Positions 1-11,364 of a stretch of DNA of 64,000 nucleotides are shown here, piece by piece (positions within the stretch are counted from its first letter, which is position 1; every line of letters begins with the position of its first letter). The DNA is from Diplolepis rosae (Eukaryota > Arthropoda > Insecta > Hymenoptera > Diplolepididae). The position numbers were made by a program, and so were the translations under genes. Where the stretch lies: positions 1,364,001 through 1,428,000 of the forward strand of contig JAPYXD010000403.1 in assembly GCA_030998225.1 (NCBI GenBank). The letters run 5' to 3'. The notes under the pieces were generated by a model. That model was not told where the DNA came from, did no database searches, and was given only the letters and a program-made list of their open reading frames with translations.

Positions 1-1016
1 TAAGTGGTACTGTAATCCTCTACGAAATTCTTGTGCATGACCTACGCAAAGGTTTTTAAATTGGGGTAACTCGTTACATTTTAGTAAAATTTTAGAACCA
101 TTATCTCGTGGTTCGTTTTTGGTTGAAATAAAATAAGCATAATTGTCCTTACGCATTGTAAGTTGATCTCGACATTCGATTATATTGCGGTTTGTTTTTA
201 AGTTTACGGCCGGCAGATCCTTCTCAGCGGGGGGTGGTTCTGGTGGAGGTCGATTTTCTAAGTCTTCAGATGCTATATTTTCGTTTTGTGAATATAAATC
301 ATCGTTAAAGTTTTCGTGAATTCTTTCTTCAGTATTTTCTAAATGTTGATTCTTATATTGTAGAGAATTGTCTTCTGTTAAAATATCGGATTCATCAGAA
401 AAAGAATCTAAATCTGTGTTTTCTTTGATCAAAGGATCTTTATTAAATTCATAATCTGAATCAATTGCATTTACATCTTCTTCAAGATTATCATTTTCTT
501 TTCCTTTCTGTTTCCTTTTCTGAGGTTTGTTCTTATTTTTTATTACAATTTTTGGTGTATCCTTTCTTGGTCTGCCTCTTTTTCTTTCAGATATAGGCAC
601 TGATATAGTTTTATTTTTGATAATTTTTCGTTTTTCTTTTCTTTCAGGAGGTTCGTTGTCGCTTTCTTCGTCTTTTTCTTCATTTGAGTCTGAAAAATCT
701 TTATATGTTGGCTGGTTATATATTTTCACATTTTGTTTCCTTGCTTGATTTCAAGTCAATATTGTATTTATTTTTGACTCGAGTTTTGCATATTGTTTTT
801 GCTTCAATTTTGATAATATATATGTGATTACCAAATTTTCGGTTTCGTCATCAGAACTTGAATTTTGATTGGAGGATTGTTTTTCCTCGAATTTTGAAGA
901 ATTTGTGGCTACCGGAGGTTGGGCTCGCCATCAGAATCGTTAATATATGTTTGTATTGAATAGAAAGGATTTGTATGTTTCGTAGAATTTGTAGATTTTT
1001 TAGATTTTGTTTTCGT
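1..1016 (-). pseudogene. pol: Gypsy pol, spacer between RNase H and integrase, with AT-hook
   Basis: This continues pol past the TAG at 1017-1019. The reading frame stays the same to about 915, then shifts, and the new frame stays open to the window edge except for a TGA at 751-753. The translation is charged (acidic runs and KR-rich stretches). It contains KRGRPRK at 562-582, a textbook AT-hook core (RGRP flanked by basic residues). Near the left edge comes the stretch ECRDQLTMRKDNYAYF, which I recognise as typical of the pre-integrase part of insect Gypsy pol proteins. The integrase itself is not in the window. A role for the AT-hook in binding AT-rich target DNA is inference. Confidence 0.75.
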
Positions 1017-2231
1017 CTAATAATTCTCTTTTTTATCATTTTCTTTGATGAAATATTTTGAATCATTTTTGTTTCTAGATTCAAAGGTATTTGTTTTATT
1101 TTCAGTTTCTTTAATATTTTCGACAGGGTTTCGAGATAATGCATCAGCATTAACATTTGTATTTCCTGCTTTATATATAACATCGAAATCATATTCGGCT
1201 AATTTAAATCTCCATCTCGTTACTCGAGAACAGGGGTCTTTAGAATTCTGGAACCATACTAATGGTTTATGGTCGGTTACTAGAGTAAATCGTCTGCCGT
1301 AAAGGTAAGGTCGAAAGTGCTGAACTGAGTAGACTATTGCTAGTGCCTCCTTTTCATAAGTGTCAAATTTTCTTTCACTATCGTTAAGTGTACGAGAAGT
1401 ATAGGCTATCGGTTTATCTTGTCCTATTTTTCCTTGAGAAAGTATGCCTCCTATCGCATATCCGGATGCGTCTGTAGTTAATATAAAGGGTTTGGAAAAA
1501 TCGGGTCGCTGCAGTAAAGGTTCTTCGCATAATTTTTGTTTTAATATATGAAAAGCTACTTGTTGTTTTTCAGTCCAAACAAAAGGTGTATCCTTTTTTA
1601 AAAGTTGTGTCAAGGGACTCGCAATTTTAGAGAAATTTTCAATAAATCTTCTGTAATAACCGGCTAAACCTAAAAATTGTTTAATATTCTTCTCATTTTT
1701 TGGTCTTGGAAATTCTTGTACAGATTTTATTTTTTTAGGGTCGGGTCTAACTCCGTTTTTGTCTATAATGTGTCCTAAATAAGCTACCTCAGGTCTGAGA
1801 AATTCACATTTATCAGGTTGTAAATGTAAGTTACTTTTTCTAAGTCGATTCATAAGTTCATTGAATTTTGCTTCATGTTCTTCTAATGTATCTGCATACA
1901 GAACAATATCATCTAAGTAAACAAAAAGTTCGGTTCCTTGTAATCCCGTTAATACTATATCCATAAGTCTTTGGAATATCGCTGGCGCATTTTTTAATCC
2001 AAAGGGCATTCTATCAAATTCGTAGTGTCCAAATGGAGTTGAAAAAGCTGTTTTATGTGAATCTTTAGGATCCATGGGGATATGATGGAATCCAGTGGCT
2101 AAATCAAAGACTGAAAAATATCGTGCATTTCCTAATTGATCTAAAATATCAATAATGTTTGGTAATGGATAGGAGTCTCCGATCGTTTTGTCATTTAATT
2201 TCCTGAAATCTAAACCCATTCTCCACTTTCT
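1017..2231 (-). pseudogene. pol: Gypsy pol: reverse transcriptase core and RNase H
   Basis: The 400-residue stretch from the first internal Met (2219) holds the RT palm and thumb and RNase H. VFDLATGFHH carries the first RT aspartate (residue 39) and YLDD (residues 101-104) carries the other two. YLDD is a variant of the common YVDD. RNase H follows with TTDASGY (D250), EKEALAIV (E291), VTDHKPL (D316) and NADALSR (D359). It is in the same frame as the upstream protease/RT segment, separated only by the TAA at 2232-2234, so the two are one gene with a nonsense mutation inside RT. All visible catalytic residues are kept, which suggests fairly recent inactivation. Confidence 0.9.
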
Positions 2232-3437
2232 TTAACCATGTGAATCTAGTTTTTTAGGTACGATAAATACTGGTGTATTATACGGTGATTTAGAAGGCTT
2301 AATTATTTTATTTTTTAAAAGTTCATTAACTTGTTTAGTGATTTCTTCTTTGTGTGCTGGTGGAAATCTATATTGTTTTGAGAAAATTGGTCGTTCATCT
2401 ACTGTAGGAATTGAATGCATAGTAGCATTAGTTGGTTCTAAAGGTTCATCTGGTATTTGGAATCTATCTGAATGTTTAACAATTAATTTTGTTTCATGAT
2501 CGAACTCTTCTTGATTCAAGTGATCTAAACGAAGTAATTCTTTGATTATTTTAATTCTATTTTGTCCTGTGATTTTATAAAATTGAGATATTATTTGTTC
2601 TGTGTCACTAGAATTTATAAATTTGTCTATTAATTCTTCAGGGGATTTGTTATGATTCTTGTTCGTAAAAGTGTTAATTTGATTTGTAGTTGATTTAACT
2701 AAAGTACTACTCATTGTGATTTCTTCAAAATCTTCTAGCATAACTATAGGAGTTTCTATTTCTATAGGTATAGAAAGTATGTTTGCTACTTTTATATAGG
2801 CTTTTCCACCATGATTTTTCACAATAGCATTTCCTGCGTATATTCCTTTTTTCAAATTAAGTAAAGGTATAAATCCTTCTTTTTGATTTGTATTTGAAAT
2901 TCGGATACAAAGAGTTGAAATTGATCTTGCTGGCAAAATTATGGTCTCCGGATTTCGAAATGGATATTTATTATTTTGTATTTCTAAACATTTTGATATA
3001 TAATTTATATTGACGTCATTATCAGTGAAAAATTCGGATCCCAGTACGCCATCTTCTTCTACTGGTACACTATTTGGAATTAAGTTAAAAATTGTGGGAT
3101 ATCCAAAAATATTGAGAGTTATCTGACCCAATGTATAAACTGGTACAGTATTTATACCTGTAAGGCGTAAAATTTCATCTTGATTTATTTCCACGTTGTG
3201 ATCAATTATATTTAGTTTTATTAAATTTCGTCCTGCTCCTGTGTCTATCATCATACGTGCTGGGTTTTTTAGACCATCAGCAGATACCATAATAGAAGGA
3301 ATTGGGTTGTCTGAGTGTACATTTATTTTTGTATTTATAATATTCTGATTTGAAGTGGGTGCTGTAAAATGTTTTAAATGGCCTCCCTCATTGCACCCTG
3401 AGCGGGGAGGGGTCTGGAGTTTCCCTGGTTCTGTTTC
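2232..3437 (-). pseudogene. pol: Gypsy pol: aspartic protease and N-terminal RT
   Basis: The frame is open from 3437 and overlaps the end of gag in the -1 frame by about 64 bases, the usual arrangement for -1 frameshift expression of pol. IDTGAGRNLI gives the retropepsin catalytic motif DTG, and LGSEFF follows at the typical distance. The C-terminal part, SPYNTPVFIVPKK, is the RT fingers entry motif. The frame is stopped by TAA at 2232-2234, immediately before the RT palm. An ATG at 3290 lies inside the protease region and is not a credible natural start. Confidence 0.85.
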
Positions 3438-5187
3438 TCAGCTCTTTTAGGTTGTTGTTGCTGTTTAAGCGATTCGCTGTATGCTCGACGTCGACATTCG
3501 TCAATTGTATGACCTATTTTTTACAGTAATTACAATTTTTATTATTATTTATTTTTGGATAATTTGCCGAAGTATTTTGAAATTCTCTATTTCTATTAAA
3601 ATTGCTAGTTGTTTGCTGTCGCCATGAACTTTGGTTTGGTAAAGATGACTGAGGTCGCCATTGACGTGGATTCTCCTGACGGGGGGTCCATTGACTCACG
3701 TTCGGTTGTGGACCTCTGTTAAAAGGTTGCCGTTGATTATTTCTGTTGTAAAAATTTTTATTATATAGAGGATTTCTTATAGGCTGCAATGTTTTTCCAT
3801 AATTGTTTGAATATCCTTGTCTGTTTGAGGTTATTTGGTCCCATTGTCTACAGGTGGGAGCTGTATGTCCTCTTCTTCCACAAATTTGACAAAAAATTTC
3901 TTCCTGAGTTATATTTATCCTATTTCTGTCTCGTTTTTCTGATGGTCCTGTAAAATTATCATCTTTCTGTTTATACGGTGAGCGTGCAGACCGTAGTGCT
4001 GCAGTTGCTGTAAGTTTTCTTTCCATTTCTATGGCATTATTCACTGTGTCCTTAAAGTTATGAATGCCATGTAATCTGGATTCAATTTCGGTCTTTAATC
4101 CTCGTAAAAAGCAATCCCGAATGTCGCTGTCAAGGGCTGCTTGAAAGTTTGCGTCTATTCTATCATTATTATTTGCTTTATGGGCATCTAATATTTTTTC
4201 TCCAAGTTCCCTAACACGAGTTGCATAGGAAATTACTTTCTCACTATCCCATTCATAAATGTTACCTAATTCACCTTGTAATTGATATACTGTTTTATTT
4301 AAGGAATAAACGCGTTTAAGACTATCTATAATATCTTCTACACTTCTGTATTGTCCTCCACTGACACATTTTCTTGCTTCTCCTTTGACCTTTGTTTTGA
4401 TTAATTTAGTTAAGTTTGATTCTGCCCCTGCAGGAAGCATATCTTTTGCTTCTCTACATCCTTCTATAAATTGATCCAGAGATATATTATGTCCTGTAAA
4501 TATTGGCACAACTTCTAGTGCATCTCGCAATGATACTACTTGATTATGAGCAACAGTTATAATTTGTGGGCTATTGGTAGTCATTTTATTTGAAATAGGC
4601 GAATATTCTTTTTTATATTGTTTAATTAGAGGTTCTAATAATTGTGGATCGTTGGAAATTGATTTTTCGGGATCTTCTGCTAATTTTTCTGGAAATTTGT
4701 AATTTAATTCACAGTCTGAGTCTTCTGAGGATTCAGATAAATGTAATTGTTCTTTATAATTTGAAGTATTTGTTGGGATCAAAGTGCGGTCAAATTTGTC
4801 GACTATAGTAGAATTTCCGGTTAAATTTGATGTATCAAAAATACTTTTATCGAATAATATTGAATCTGTTAAAGCTGATCGGTCTTTTGGAGGTATACTA
4901 GAACTAATTATTATACTAGAATCTTGATTAGGATTTCCTGATAACTCTAATTTTTGGGACGTAGAGGCACTAGTATTTGAAGGAGTATTTGGGTTTTTCG
5001 AATCTTGGTTTTCAGCTGTTTTTTTCTTAATTTCAAAAGCTTTTTTCCTATTGTCTTCTATAATTTCAGCAAGTTTTGGATTGTTTTTATCCTTACTACG
5101 AGTAATACTTTTTGTTGTTAAATTATCTTCAAAAAAAGTTAAATTATCAAGATCATGACGATGAAAAATATAATTTTTTGAATTTAA
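3374..5187 (-). pseudogene. gag: Gypsy gag, frameshifted in second zinc knuckle
   Basis: The frame is open from 5187 (after a TGA at 5188-5190) to a TAG at 3514-3516. The first Met in this frame is at 4782, but coding-like sequence runs well upstream, so the true start is uncertain. CQICGRRGHTAPTC is a CX2CX4HX4C knuckle. A second knuckle begins CNYCKK and is cut by the stop. Reading -1 at the A6 run (3517-3522) restores its histidine and last cysteine and runs to a TAA at 3374-3376. An A7-to-A6 deletion is the simplest cause. Programmed slippage is less likely because the site lacks a canonical heptamer and this frame is not pol's. Confidence 0.85.
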
Positions 5188-5190
5188 TCA

Positions 5191-6006
5191 ATTTAGGTTT
5201 AACGATTTTTTAAAAAAAAGGTCTTAGATAAAAAGTATATAATTTTTTTTGTATATTTGACGAATTTGAATTCAATAATTTAAAGAAGAAACAACAGAAA
5301 TTTAATTTTTATAAATTTTATAAAATTTGTATAAAATTGTATAAAAATTTATGATATATGTATCTAGAGCATCAAATTTGTATAAAAGAATGTTTTAACC
5401 TGTCTTAAACAATCCAAATCTTATATTTTGTACGGTGGAAAATTGTTTATACTTTATTATTATAACTACTAAATATTTTATATCATAATAAAAATATTTT
5501 AGCTGCGCAATATTTTGAAATTATAAAATATGAAATTTGTTTTTTAAAATTTTGCGAAAATGAAGAAAAAATCGATATAATATAATTGTAGGCACAGATT
5601 AAATAAAACAGAATAGCTTATAATTCTCAAATGCGGAGGCAAAATATTTCTCAATATTGAATTAAATCTCGTACGCACTGTTTTTGTTTAAAAAAATTAT
5701 TTTATAGAGGCACCTATTAAAATTATATTATGATAGTAAAAACTTGAATACAGGAAATTTGAATGATTATTATAATAATTTTTGATAATATTTTTATGTA
5801 TAATTTATTTATTTAAAGTTGCAAAATAAAATATATTTGTTTTTCTTGTATTCAATTTTTTTAAAGAAACTTAAAACTGCTACCAACTTGTCGACTTGTT
5901 CAATGGTTATTAAAAAAAAATAATTTTAGTTATTAGAAGAATTTTGCTGAAACTGAAATTATTTTAAAGAAATTTCAGGATGCCGATGCACCAGAATAAT
6001 TAGCTC
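5191..6006 (-). other. Gypsy 5' leader, AT-rich non-coding
   Basis: About 0.8 kb between the LTR and the open gag frame, very AT-rich, with no ORF of note. In a working element it would hold the primer-binding site and packaging signal. Nothing else is recognisable. Confidence 0.6.
5978..5993 (-). promoter_or_regulatory. candidate primer-binding site
   Basis: On the minus strand TGGTGCATCGGCATCC begins 13 bases after the LTR end. A PBS starts with TGG, complementary to the CCA end of a tRNA, and the following bases would pair with a tRNA acceptor strand. The tRNA was not identified, and the spacing is longer than the usual few bases. Confidence 0.35.
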
Positions 6007-8243
6007 TGTGACGTCCTAAGTTTTAAATTAATATAAATATTTTCTACCTAAAGTCTAGAGCCAATTACCCTAACTATGTTCCTCTGTTTATTGTTAAAAT
6101 TAACAATTAACCGGGTAGAGGACAAGCCAAATGAATCAAATTACAAATCCTGTTAATAATAATTTATTACAAAAATACAAATTTTATTTTAACCCAAGCG
6201 ACTTTTTAGTTGTTGGTTGCAGGCTGTTTTCCTTTGGTTGGTCGAGTCTGATTGGTCCAACCCTAAAGAAAAACACACCGTGAGTCTAAAGGGCTCAAAA
6301 GAAAAGAGAACTTTAATAAAAACAAGTTATTTGACTTACCGGTTGTTATTGATGAGGTGGCCTCTTGAAAGCGATAATCCTTTAAGCTCTGTGTATCCTC
6401 TGCTAATCGGGTACCTCCCCTAATTATCCTTGTTGAACAACAGTGGCAGGTCAATCCTTTGTTTAACCGGTATCCTTATTTTGATACCTCGATTACAATG
6501 ACACTAAATCCAGTTTTATTGAAATTCACTCCGTTGTTATTATATTGGTTTTCCCGAACACGTGGAAATTACGGCCACTTAGATTTATTGCGGTACGGCG
6601 ACGAAAACCGGTTCTAACGATGCTGCTTGATCGTACGCTCCCTTAGACTCCCTTAGACTCGCTTAGACTCAGACTCCGACTCAGACTGGTGTTTAGGCCT
6701 TGCAGCCTGGTTTATATTGTCGTCTGTAGTTTCAACTCGTAGGTAGAAAGTATGGGAATTTGAGTTCCATGGTTTCAATAGCTTTTTCGAAGTCCATTAG
6801 AATCTTAGGTGTCAGTGTGGTGAGCTGAGACTATGGGCCAGTTTGCTGGTGTGCTGTGTTGGTGAGCTTAGGGACTCACACCGATTTTCCAAGTCCGTGT
6901 GGGTCATGCTTTCGTGGTATGGGTGTACTCACATCTTCTCAAGGGCTGTGTAAACCCGTACCATCAGGTTTTTAGTTAAATTTAGTCGCAAGGGTCAATG
7001 ACATTATTTGTATACATAGGTAAGTAATAAAGTAACTATAATACAATTATTGTTGTACATAAGTGGTGATTATGATTTGTTTATAATTCTATTAATCTTT
7101 ATATTTAAACATTGCTTTTTTTTATAAAATAACATAATATTAATAGTTATTAAAAGAACGTATTTTATAATTAATTGCTGATTGTTGATTAACATCAAAT
7201 AAGAATATTAACAATAATGATAATTATTATAAACATTATTATTATAAAATTTGAAGTAACATTATTATAATATTTGTGAAAATTTTAATAACAATATGAA
7301 ATAATTATTATGAAAGTGATTGATAATTATTGCAAATCAAGAAATTGGAGTAACATTGTTATTATTTAATATTTGTTGCATTTTGACAATTAATGTTAAT
7401 AACAATATTAAATATTAATAATAATAGTGATTAATAATAATTTTAAATATAAAGGTTGAAGTAATATTGTTGCTATATAACATTTGTTGCATTTCGTTAA
7501 TTGCTATTATTAACAATAGTAATAATAATAGTTAATAATATGCCAAGGAGTTCAGCCACGTGCCAAGTTTGGGCAAGGGTCAACCAGAGCTTGGCAAAAA
7601 TATCCAGGGCAAACCAAGTATCGATTGAAAAATGGCGACCAGAACCACATAATCAATCGAAAATTGCCCACAAAAGCGAGTGCGAATCCGCAAAAGTTCA
7701 GTTGCTCCTCAGTTGCTCGTCAGTTTTTTTTCAGTTCTCATCGGGTTAACATCGGAACAGAAATCTCTCCAGAAGTAACAAGTGTCCTCCCCAATAAGTA
7801 AAAGTCTTCCCCTTAAGGATAAATTCGAGAGAGTTCAACGGCCAACTCAGTAATTCGTTTCATCGGTACGTTCGTCCTCAAGTGAAATGGTGATCAATTA
7901 GATATCAGTGTCTTCAATAATTAAGAAGGAAGTTCCAGTGGTATCAGTTCCAGTGTCACAAGCTCCGGTGGTTCCAGTTTCATAGTTCCAGGCGGGATAA
8001 AATATAAAAAAATCGAGTAAGTCCCCATCAATTTAAACGTAAAAGGAATATTCTCTCTCTCTCATCCTCTCTTTGTCTAACTTAATTAATAAACGGTTAA
8101 TAATTGTACAATTTGATTAGTTATTTCTTGTTGGCTATCCATAACCCTTGTTTCGATTAAGAAATCCTTCCGATTTCTTAAGCGAACAAAAAACGGGGAA
8201 AATATAAACTATAATAGTAAAAGGTAAGTGACAGGACGTTACA
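6007..8243 (-). repeat. Gypsy LTR (5' LTR of the minus-strand element)
   Basis: The ends form a short inverted repeat: on the plus strand TGTGACGTCC starts at 6007 and GGACGTTACA ends at 8243, giving TG...CA termini in element orientation. It lies next to the leader and gag, as expected for a 5' LTR. At about 2.24 kb it is long for this group, so a nested insertion inside it is possible. It contains a short tandem array of TTAGACTC-type units around 6640-6690. The partner LTR is outside the window, so the boundaries rest on the terminal motif and the position alone. Confidence 0.6.
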
Positions 8244-9493
8244 CGAGTGTGGAACTATAAAGTTGGTCTAAATAGCTAAATTTTCAAAAAAAGTGAAACT
8301 GTACGAACAAAATATTTCCATAAATATACTAGGGGGAGAACATTAAAGAATTGCACCCGTGACGGATAAACATTTCGGCAAAAACGATATAAATGAATTA
8401 TACATGTTAAACTATAAAATTGGTCTAAATAACTAGATTTGAAAAAAAAATGAAACTGTACATTTTTTTTCCTATAAAAATACAAAGGAAAAAACATAAA
8501 AAGTTTGCACGTGTCACCGATGAACATTGTGGTAAATATGATATGCAAGAATTGCAGGTGTGAAACTATAAAATTGGTCTAAATAACCAAATTTCCAACA
8601 AAATACAAATAGAAACTGTGCAAAGAAATTTTCTTCCTGTAGAAATGCCAAGGGGAGAAGCTTAAAAAATAGTACGTGTGACAGATAAAGCTTGAAAAAA
8701 CTATAAAACGAAGACAAAAGTTAAATTTTATCGGTCGGGTATCTGAATTTTCGCGCCTCAAAAAATAGGGATGTGTGGAAATGAGTTACGTATTTGTAAA
8801 CTTACAAACCTTTATGTGGCTTGAAAGTGCATTGGTGGTATGTTGCACTGAAAAATGGTGGAAATTAAGTGCAAAATTGCTGCTTTTTCCCTTGCCTTTT
8901 TCCTTTTGGTCACAAATTTTTCAATGACACTATTCTCGCAGAGATTTTAAGAAGGACTGAAGTTATGTTATGAAGTATACTTATAGAGAAATATTGAAAA
9001 AAAGGGTTGGAGGGTAGGGGGTATGGTGTCTACGTAGAGTTTTGGTTTTATGGAAGGAAACGGAGAGAAAAGAGCAGAGAAAAAATGTGTAAAGATGCGT
9101 GCAAGATGAACGGAGTGTTATGACCATAAGGATTAGAGACTGTGTAGAAGGTATTCTTGACGACGCACTGGAGGTTTTTAATATTGTGGGAATTGGTCTG
9201 AAAATTTATGAGAATAGATTTTTGACGATGAATGAAAGTAACAGAATTGGAATTTTTACGAATTGTTGTTCAAAAGAGGGAGATAAAAAACAGATAGATT
9301 ATCTGTCAGATCTATCTATCGACTATTTTCATATTGTTGAAGTTGAATGTGTGATCTTGGTGCCATGCATGTTTGGTGAGAGCGGTCCATTTTTCCGGGG
9401 GTTGTACACATCTTTTTTGTGTTCCTGGATTCTGGTTTTTAGGGGGCGTTTTGTTGTGTCTATGTAGGTTGCTGTGCAACTAGAACAAGGGAT
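8244..9493 (-). mobile_element. Penelope-like element, 3' end (5'-truncated copy)
   Basis: On the minus strand a GIY-YIG endonuclease fragment starts at about 9493 (IPCSSCTATYIDTTKRPLK, then TRIQEHKK) and runs out near 9330. A long 3' region with about 155-bp tandem repeats follows. In intact Penelope proteins this domain follows RT. Here only the endonuclease C-terminal part remains, and the second motif reads YID where YIG is usual. The copy is the mirror image of the 3' end at 11066-12140. The two abut head to head at about 9493. Confidence 0.75.
8253..8709 (-). repeat. Penelope 3' tandem repeat, about 155 bp x 3
   Basis: The phrase AACTATAAA(A/G)TTGGTCTAAAT recurs at 8253, 8410 and 8564 (spacing 157 and 154), each time followed by a T-rich block and an AT-rich GTGACxGAT segment. 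Two inverted units occur at the other Penelope end (about 11890-12130), so copy number differs between the two copies. Confidence 0.75.
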
Positions 9494-9496
9494 ATC

Positions 9497-9703
9497 CTGA
9501 CCGACACAGACATTCCAACTGCAGTAACCGAAACTATTAGTCTTGGAAAAAATGTTGGCATTTCTTATACCTCCAACAAAATTCCCACAAAACACCTTAT
9601 TGCAGATTTTGAATCCAACATTCACAAAATTGAAGCAGAAGACAGAAATGAAGCGAGACTAAAGTTTGTAAATTGTATACAGTTTTATAAACCAAAAACA
9701 TAA
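9497..9703 (+). pseudogene. Penelope protein, N-terminal domain fragment
   Basis: 68 codons beginning LTDTDIPTAVTETISLGKN and ending at a TAA (9701-9703). The pattern of a short aspartate-rich lead, then LSLG-like and LIADFESNI, matches the region upstream of RT in Penelope proteins. No start codon is visible because the copy is joined to the inverted copy at 9493. Confidence 0.65.
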
Positions 9704-9716
9704 ACCGCCCCTTAAC

Positions 9717-9842
9717 ATGTTCCAAAAACAAGTTATAGAAAACTCAAAACTCACGAAAAATTTTCTGAAAAGCAACCCACACATTCTCATTACCAAAGCA
9801 GACAAGGGTAATACAACCGTAGCCATGGACAAAAACAAGTAA
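9717..9842 (+). pseudogene. Penelope RT, first motif fragment
   Basis: 41 codons. HILITKADKGNTTVAMD is the characteristic KADKGN motif near the start of Penelope RT. The frame ends in TAA exactly at the junction with the inserted mariner-like fragment, so the stop was created by that insertion. Confidence 0.75.
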
Positions 9843-9843
9843 A

Positions 9844-10580
9844 GGGTGATCCTATTAGAGGTATAGGATTTTAAATTGAAATAAAACAACAAAAATTCAA
9901 ATTGATAGAGCAATCTTTTTTATTTTTGTGTAGAAACATTCACGACATTTATTTTTTAAAGATAACCCCTTTCAAATCTTAGCCGCAACTGCGCTTTAAT
10001 TCGTCCATCCGTAAACACCAATTTTAAATGATTCGCTCGAGGACTTCGGTCGGTATCTCGCTAATAACTTTAGTAATGTTGGCTTCCAATGCCTCAATAG
10101 TAGCTGCTTTATCCACAAAACATTTAGACTTTACATACCCCCACAAATAAAAGTCCAAAGGTGTGATATCACACGATCTTGGAGGCCAATCCACCGGTCC
10201 GAGACGACAGATAAATCACTCACCGAAACGACTACGGAGTAGATCCATTGTTTCACGGGCTGTATGGCATGTAGCGCCATCTTGTTGGAACCAAATATCG
10301 TGGAGATTACGCGCTTCAATTTCTGGCATCAAAAATCGCCCAAGTAGTGCCATAAGATAGTCCAAGTTGTTGAAATCGGCGCCGAATCAATTCTTCCGGG
10401 TCTTCGGCAAAACTCTCATTTACAGCCGCAATATTCTCTACAGTTCGTGCTGTACGTGGTCTAATCGGTCGAGTATCATCCAATAATGTTAAATTATTCT
10501 CCAGTTTGCCGATGGTATGCCGAATAGTGCGTTCGATAGGACGATTATGTACACCATAAATTGGCCTGAGTAGGAACAAA
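9844..10580 (-). mobile_element. DD41D mariner-like fragment with broken transposase
   Basis: The minus-strand translation gives an N-terminal segment (10579-10316: NRPIERTIRHTIGKLENN, then TVENIAAVNES) and a C-terminal segment with WFQQDGATCHTARETM and ITPLDFYLWGY. Counting from the D of QQDGA to the D of PLDFYLW leaves 41 intervening residues, the DD41D spacing, although a stop lies in between. The middle, with the first catalytic D, is deleted. The element's outer end GGGTGATCC lies at 9844 beside a TA. The other end is truncated at the Penelope junction. Confidence 0.75.
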
Positions 10581-10585
10581 CATTA

Positions 10586-11060
10586 GGACCAACTGGTATC
10601 AAAAACCTACCTATTCAGGTCGCATTATGAACTTTTATTCTCATCATCCACTCACTTATAAAATCGATGCTATCAACAACCTAGTCGACAGAGGTATCAC
10701 TTTAACAAATAAAACTTTTCTCTCAAAAAACATCAAAAAAATCAAATCAATTTTATTACTTAACAATTACCCAACAAATTTTATCCACTCTGTCATAAAA
10801 AGCAGAGTTAGACATCTGTCACATAAAGTCCCTAAAACCAACACTCAGACACACCAACCATCTCTCTATACAAGCCAGGTATCCTCTCACACTCGCACAC
10901 ACAAAACACAACCAATCTCAACAGGTCATGCACACAAATATGTCCCTATGTCTTATGTACAAGGACGGTCCGAAAACTTTCAGGCATCCTCAAATCGTTC
11001 AATATGAAAATTGTACCTCGTAACAGAAATGACTTAGCACTCTTTTTCAAATCGGCAAAA
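10586..11060 (+). pseudogene. Penelope RT C-terminal region fragment
   Basis: TNWYQKPTYSGR is the conserved post-catalytic RT motif of Penelope elements. NNLVDRGITL and KSRVRHL-type residues follow. The frame 10627-11007 then shifts (about 10973) into LSGILKSFNMKIVPRN, which matches the linker before the endonuclease. Confidence 0.75.
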
Positions 11061-11065
11061 GACAA

Positions 11066-11364
11066 CCTACATAGGCACAACAAAACGCCACCTAAAAACC
11101 AGAATCGAGGAACACAAAGAAGATGTGTACAACCCCCCTGAAAAATGGACCGCTCTCACCAAACATGCATGGCACCAAGATCACACATTCAACTTCAACA
11201 ATATAAAAATAGTCGATAGATCTGACCACTACAAAAAAGGTATGATCTTGGAAATGACCCACATTGCTATGCATATGTGCATACATTCATATGCAGTCAA
11301 TCAGAGAACCAACACAGATAATCTATCTGTTTTTTATCTCCCTCTTTTGAACAACAATTCGTAA
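11066..11364 (+). pseudogene. Penelope GIY-YIG endonuclease fragment
   Basis: YIGTTKRHLKTRIEEHKEDV has the YIG motif and the conserved arginine helix. ALTKHAWHQDHTFNF and MILEMTHIAMH follow, the usual Penelope C-terminus. The first motif and the upstream cysteine motif are missing because a deletion joins the preceding RT linker directly to TYIG. The stop TAA is at 11362-11364. Confidence 0.75.

Larger units (their letters stand above)
1..8243 (-). mobile_element. Ty3/Gypsy LTR retrotransposon (17.6-like), partial
   Basis: On the minus strand the order is LTR (6007-8243), leader, gag, protease, reverse transcriptase, RNase H and a long pol spacer. The integrase and the other LTR lie beyond the left window edge. 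Gag has CCHC knuckles, the protease has DTGAG, RT has YLDD and RNase H has its four acidic residues. The copy is dead: pol carries three in-frame stops and at least one frameshift, and gag carries one frameshift. The element ends exactly where the Penelope 3' repeat sequence begins (8244), so it probably inserted into that older element. The target duplication cannot be checked because the left end is missing. Confidence 0.9.

Noticed and set aside
9099..9467. 122-codon plus-strand frame (mirrored at 11521-11297)
   Set aside because: Antisense to the Penelope endonuclease and its 3' region, where the sense strand has the family motifs.
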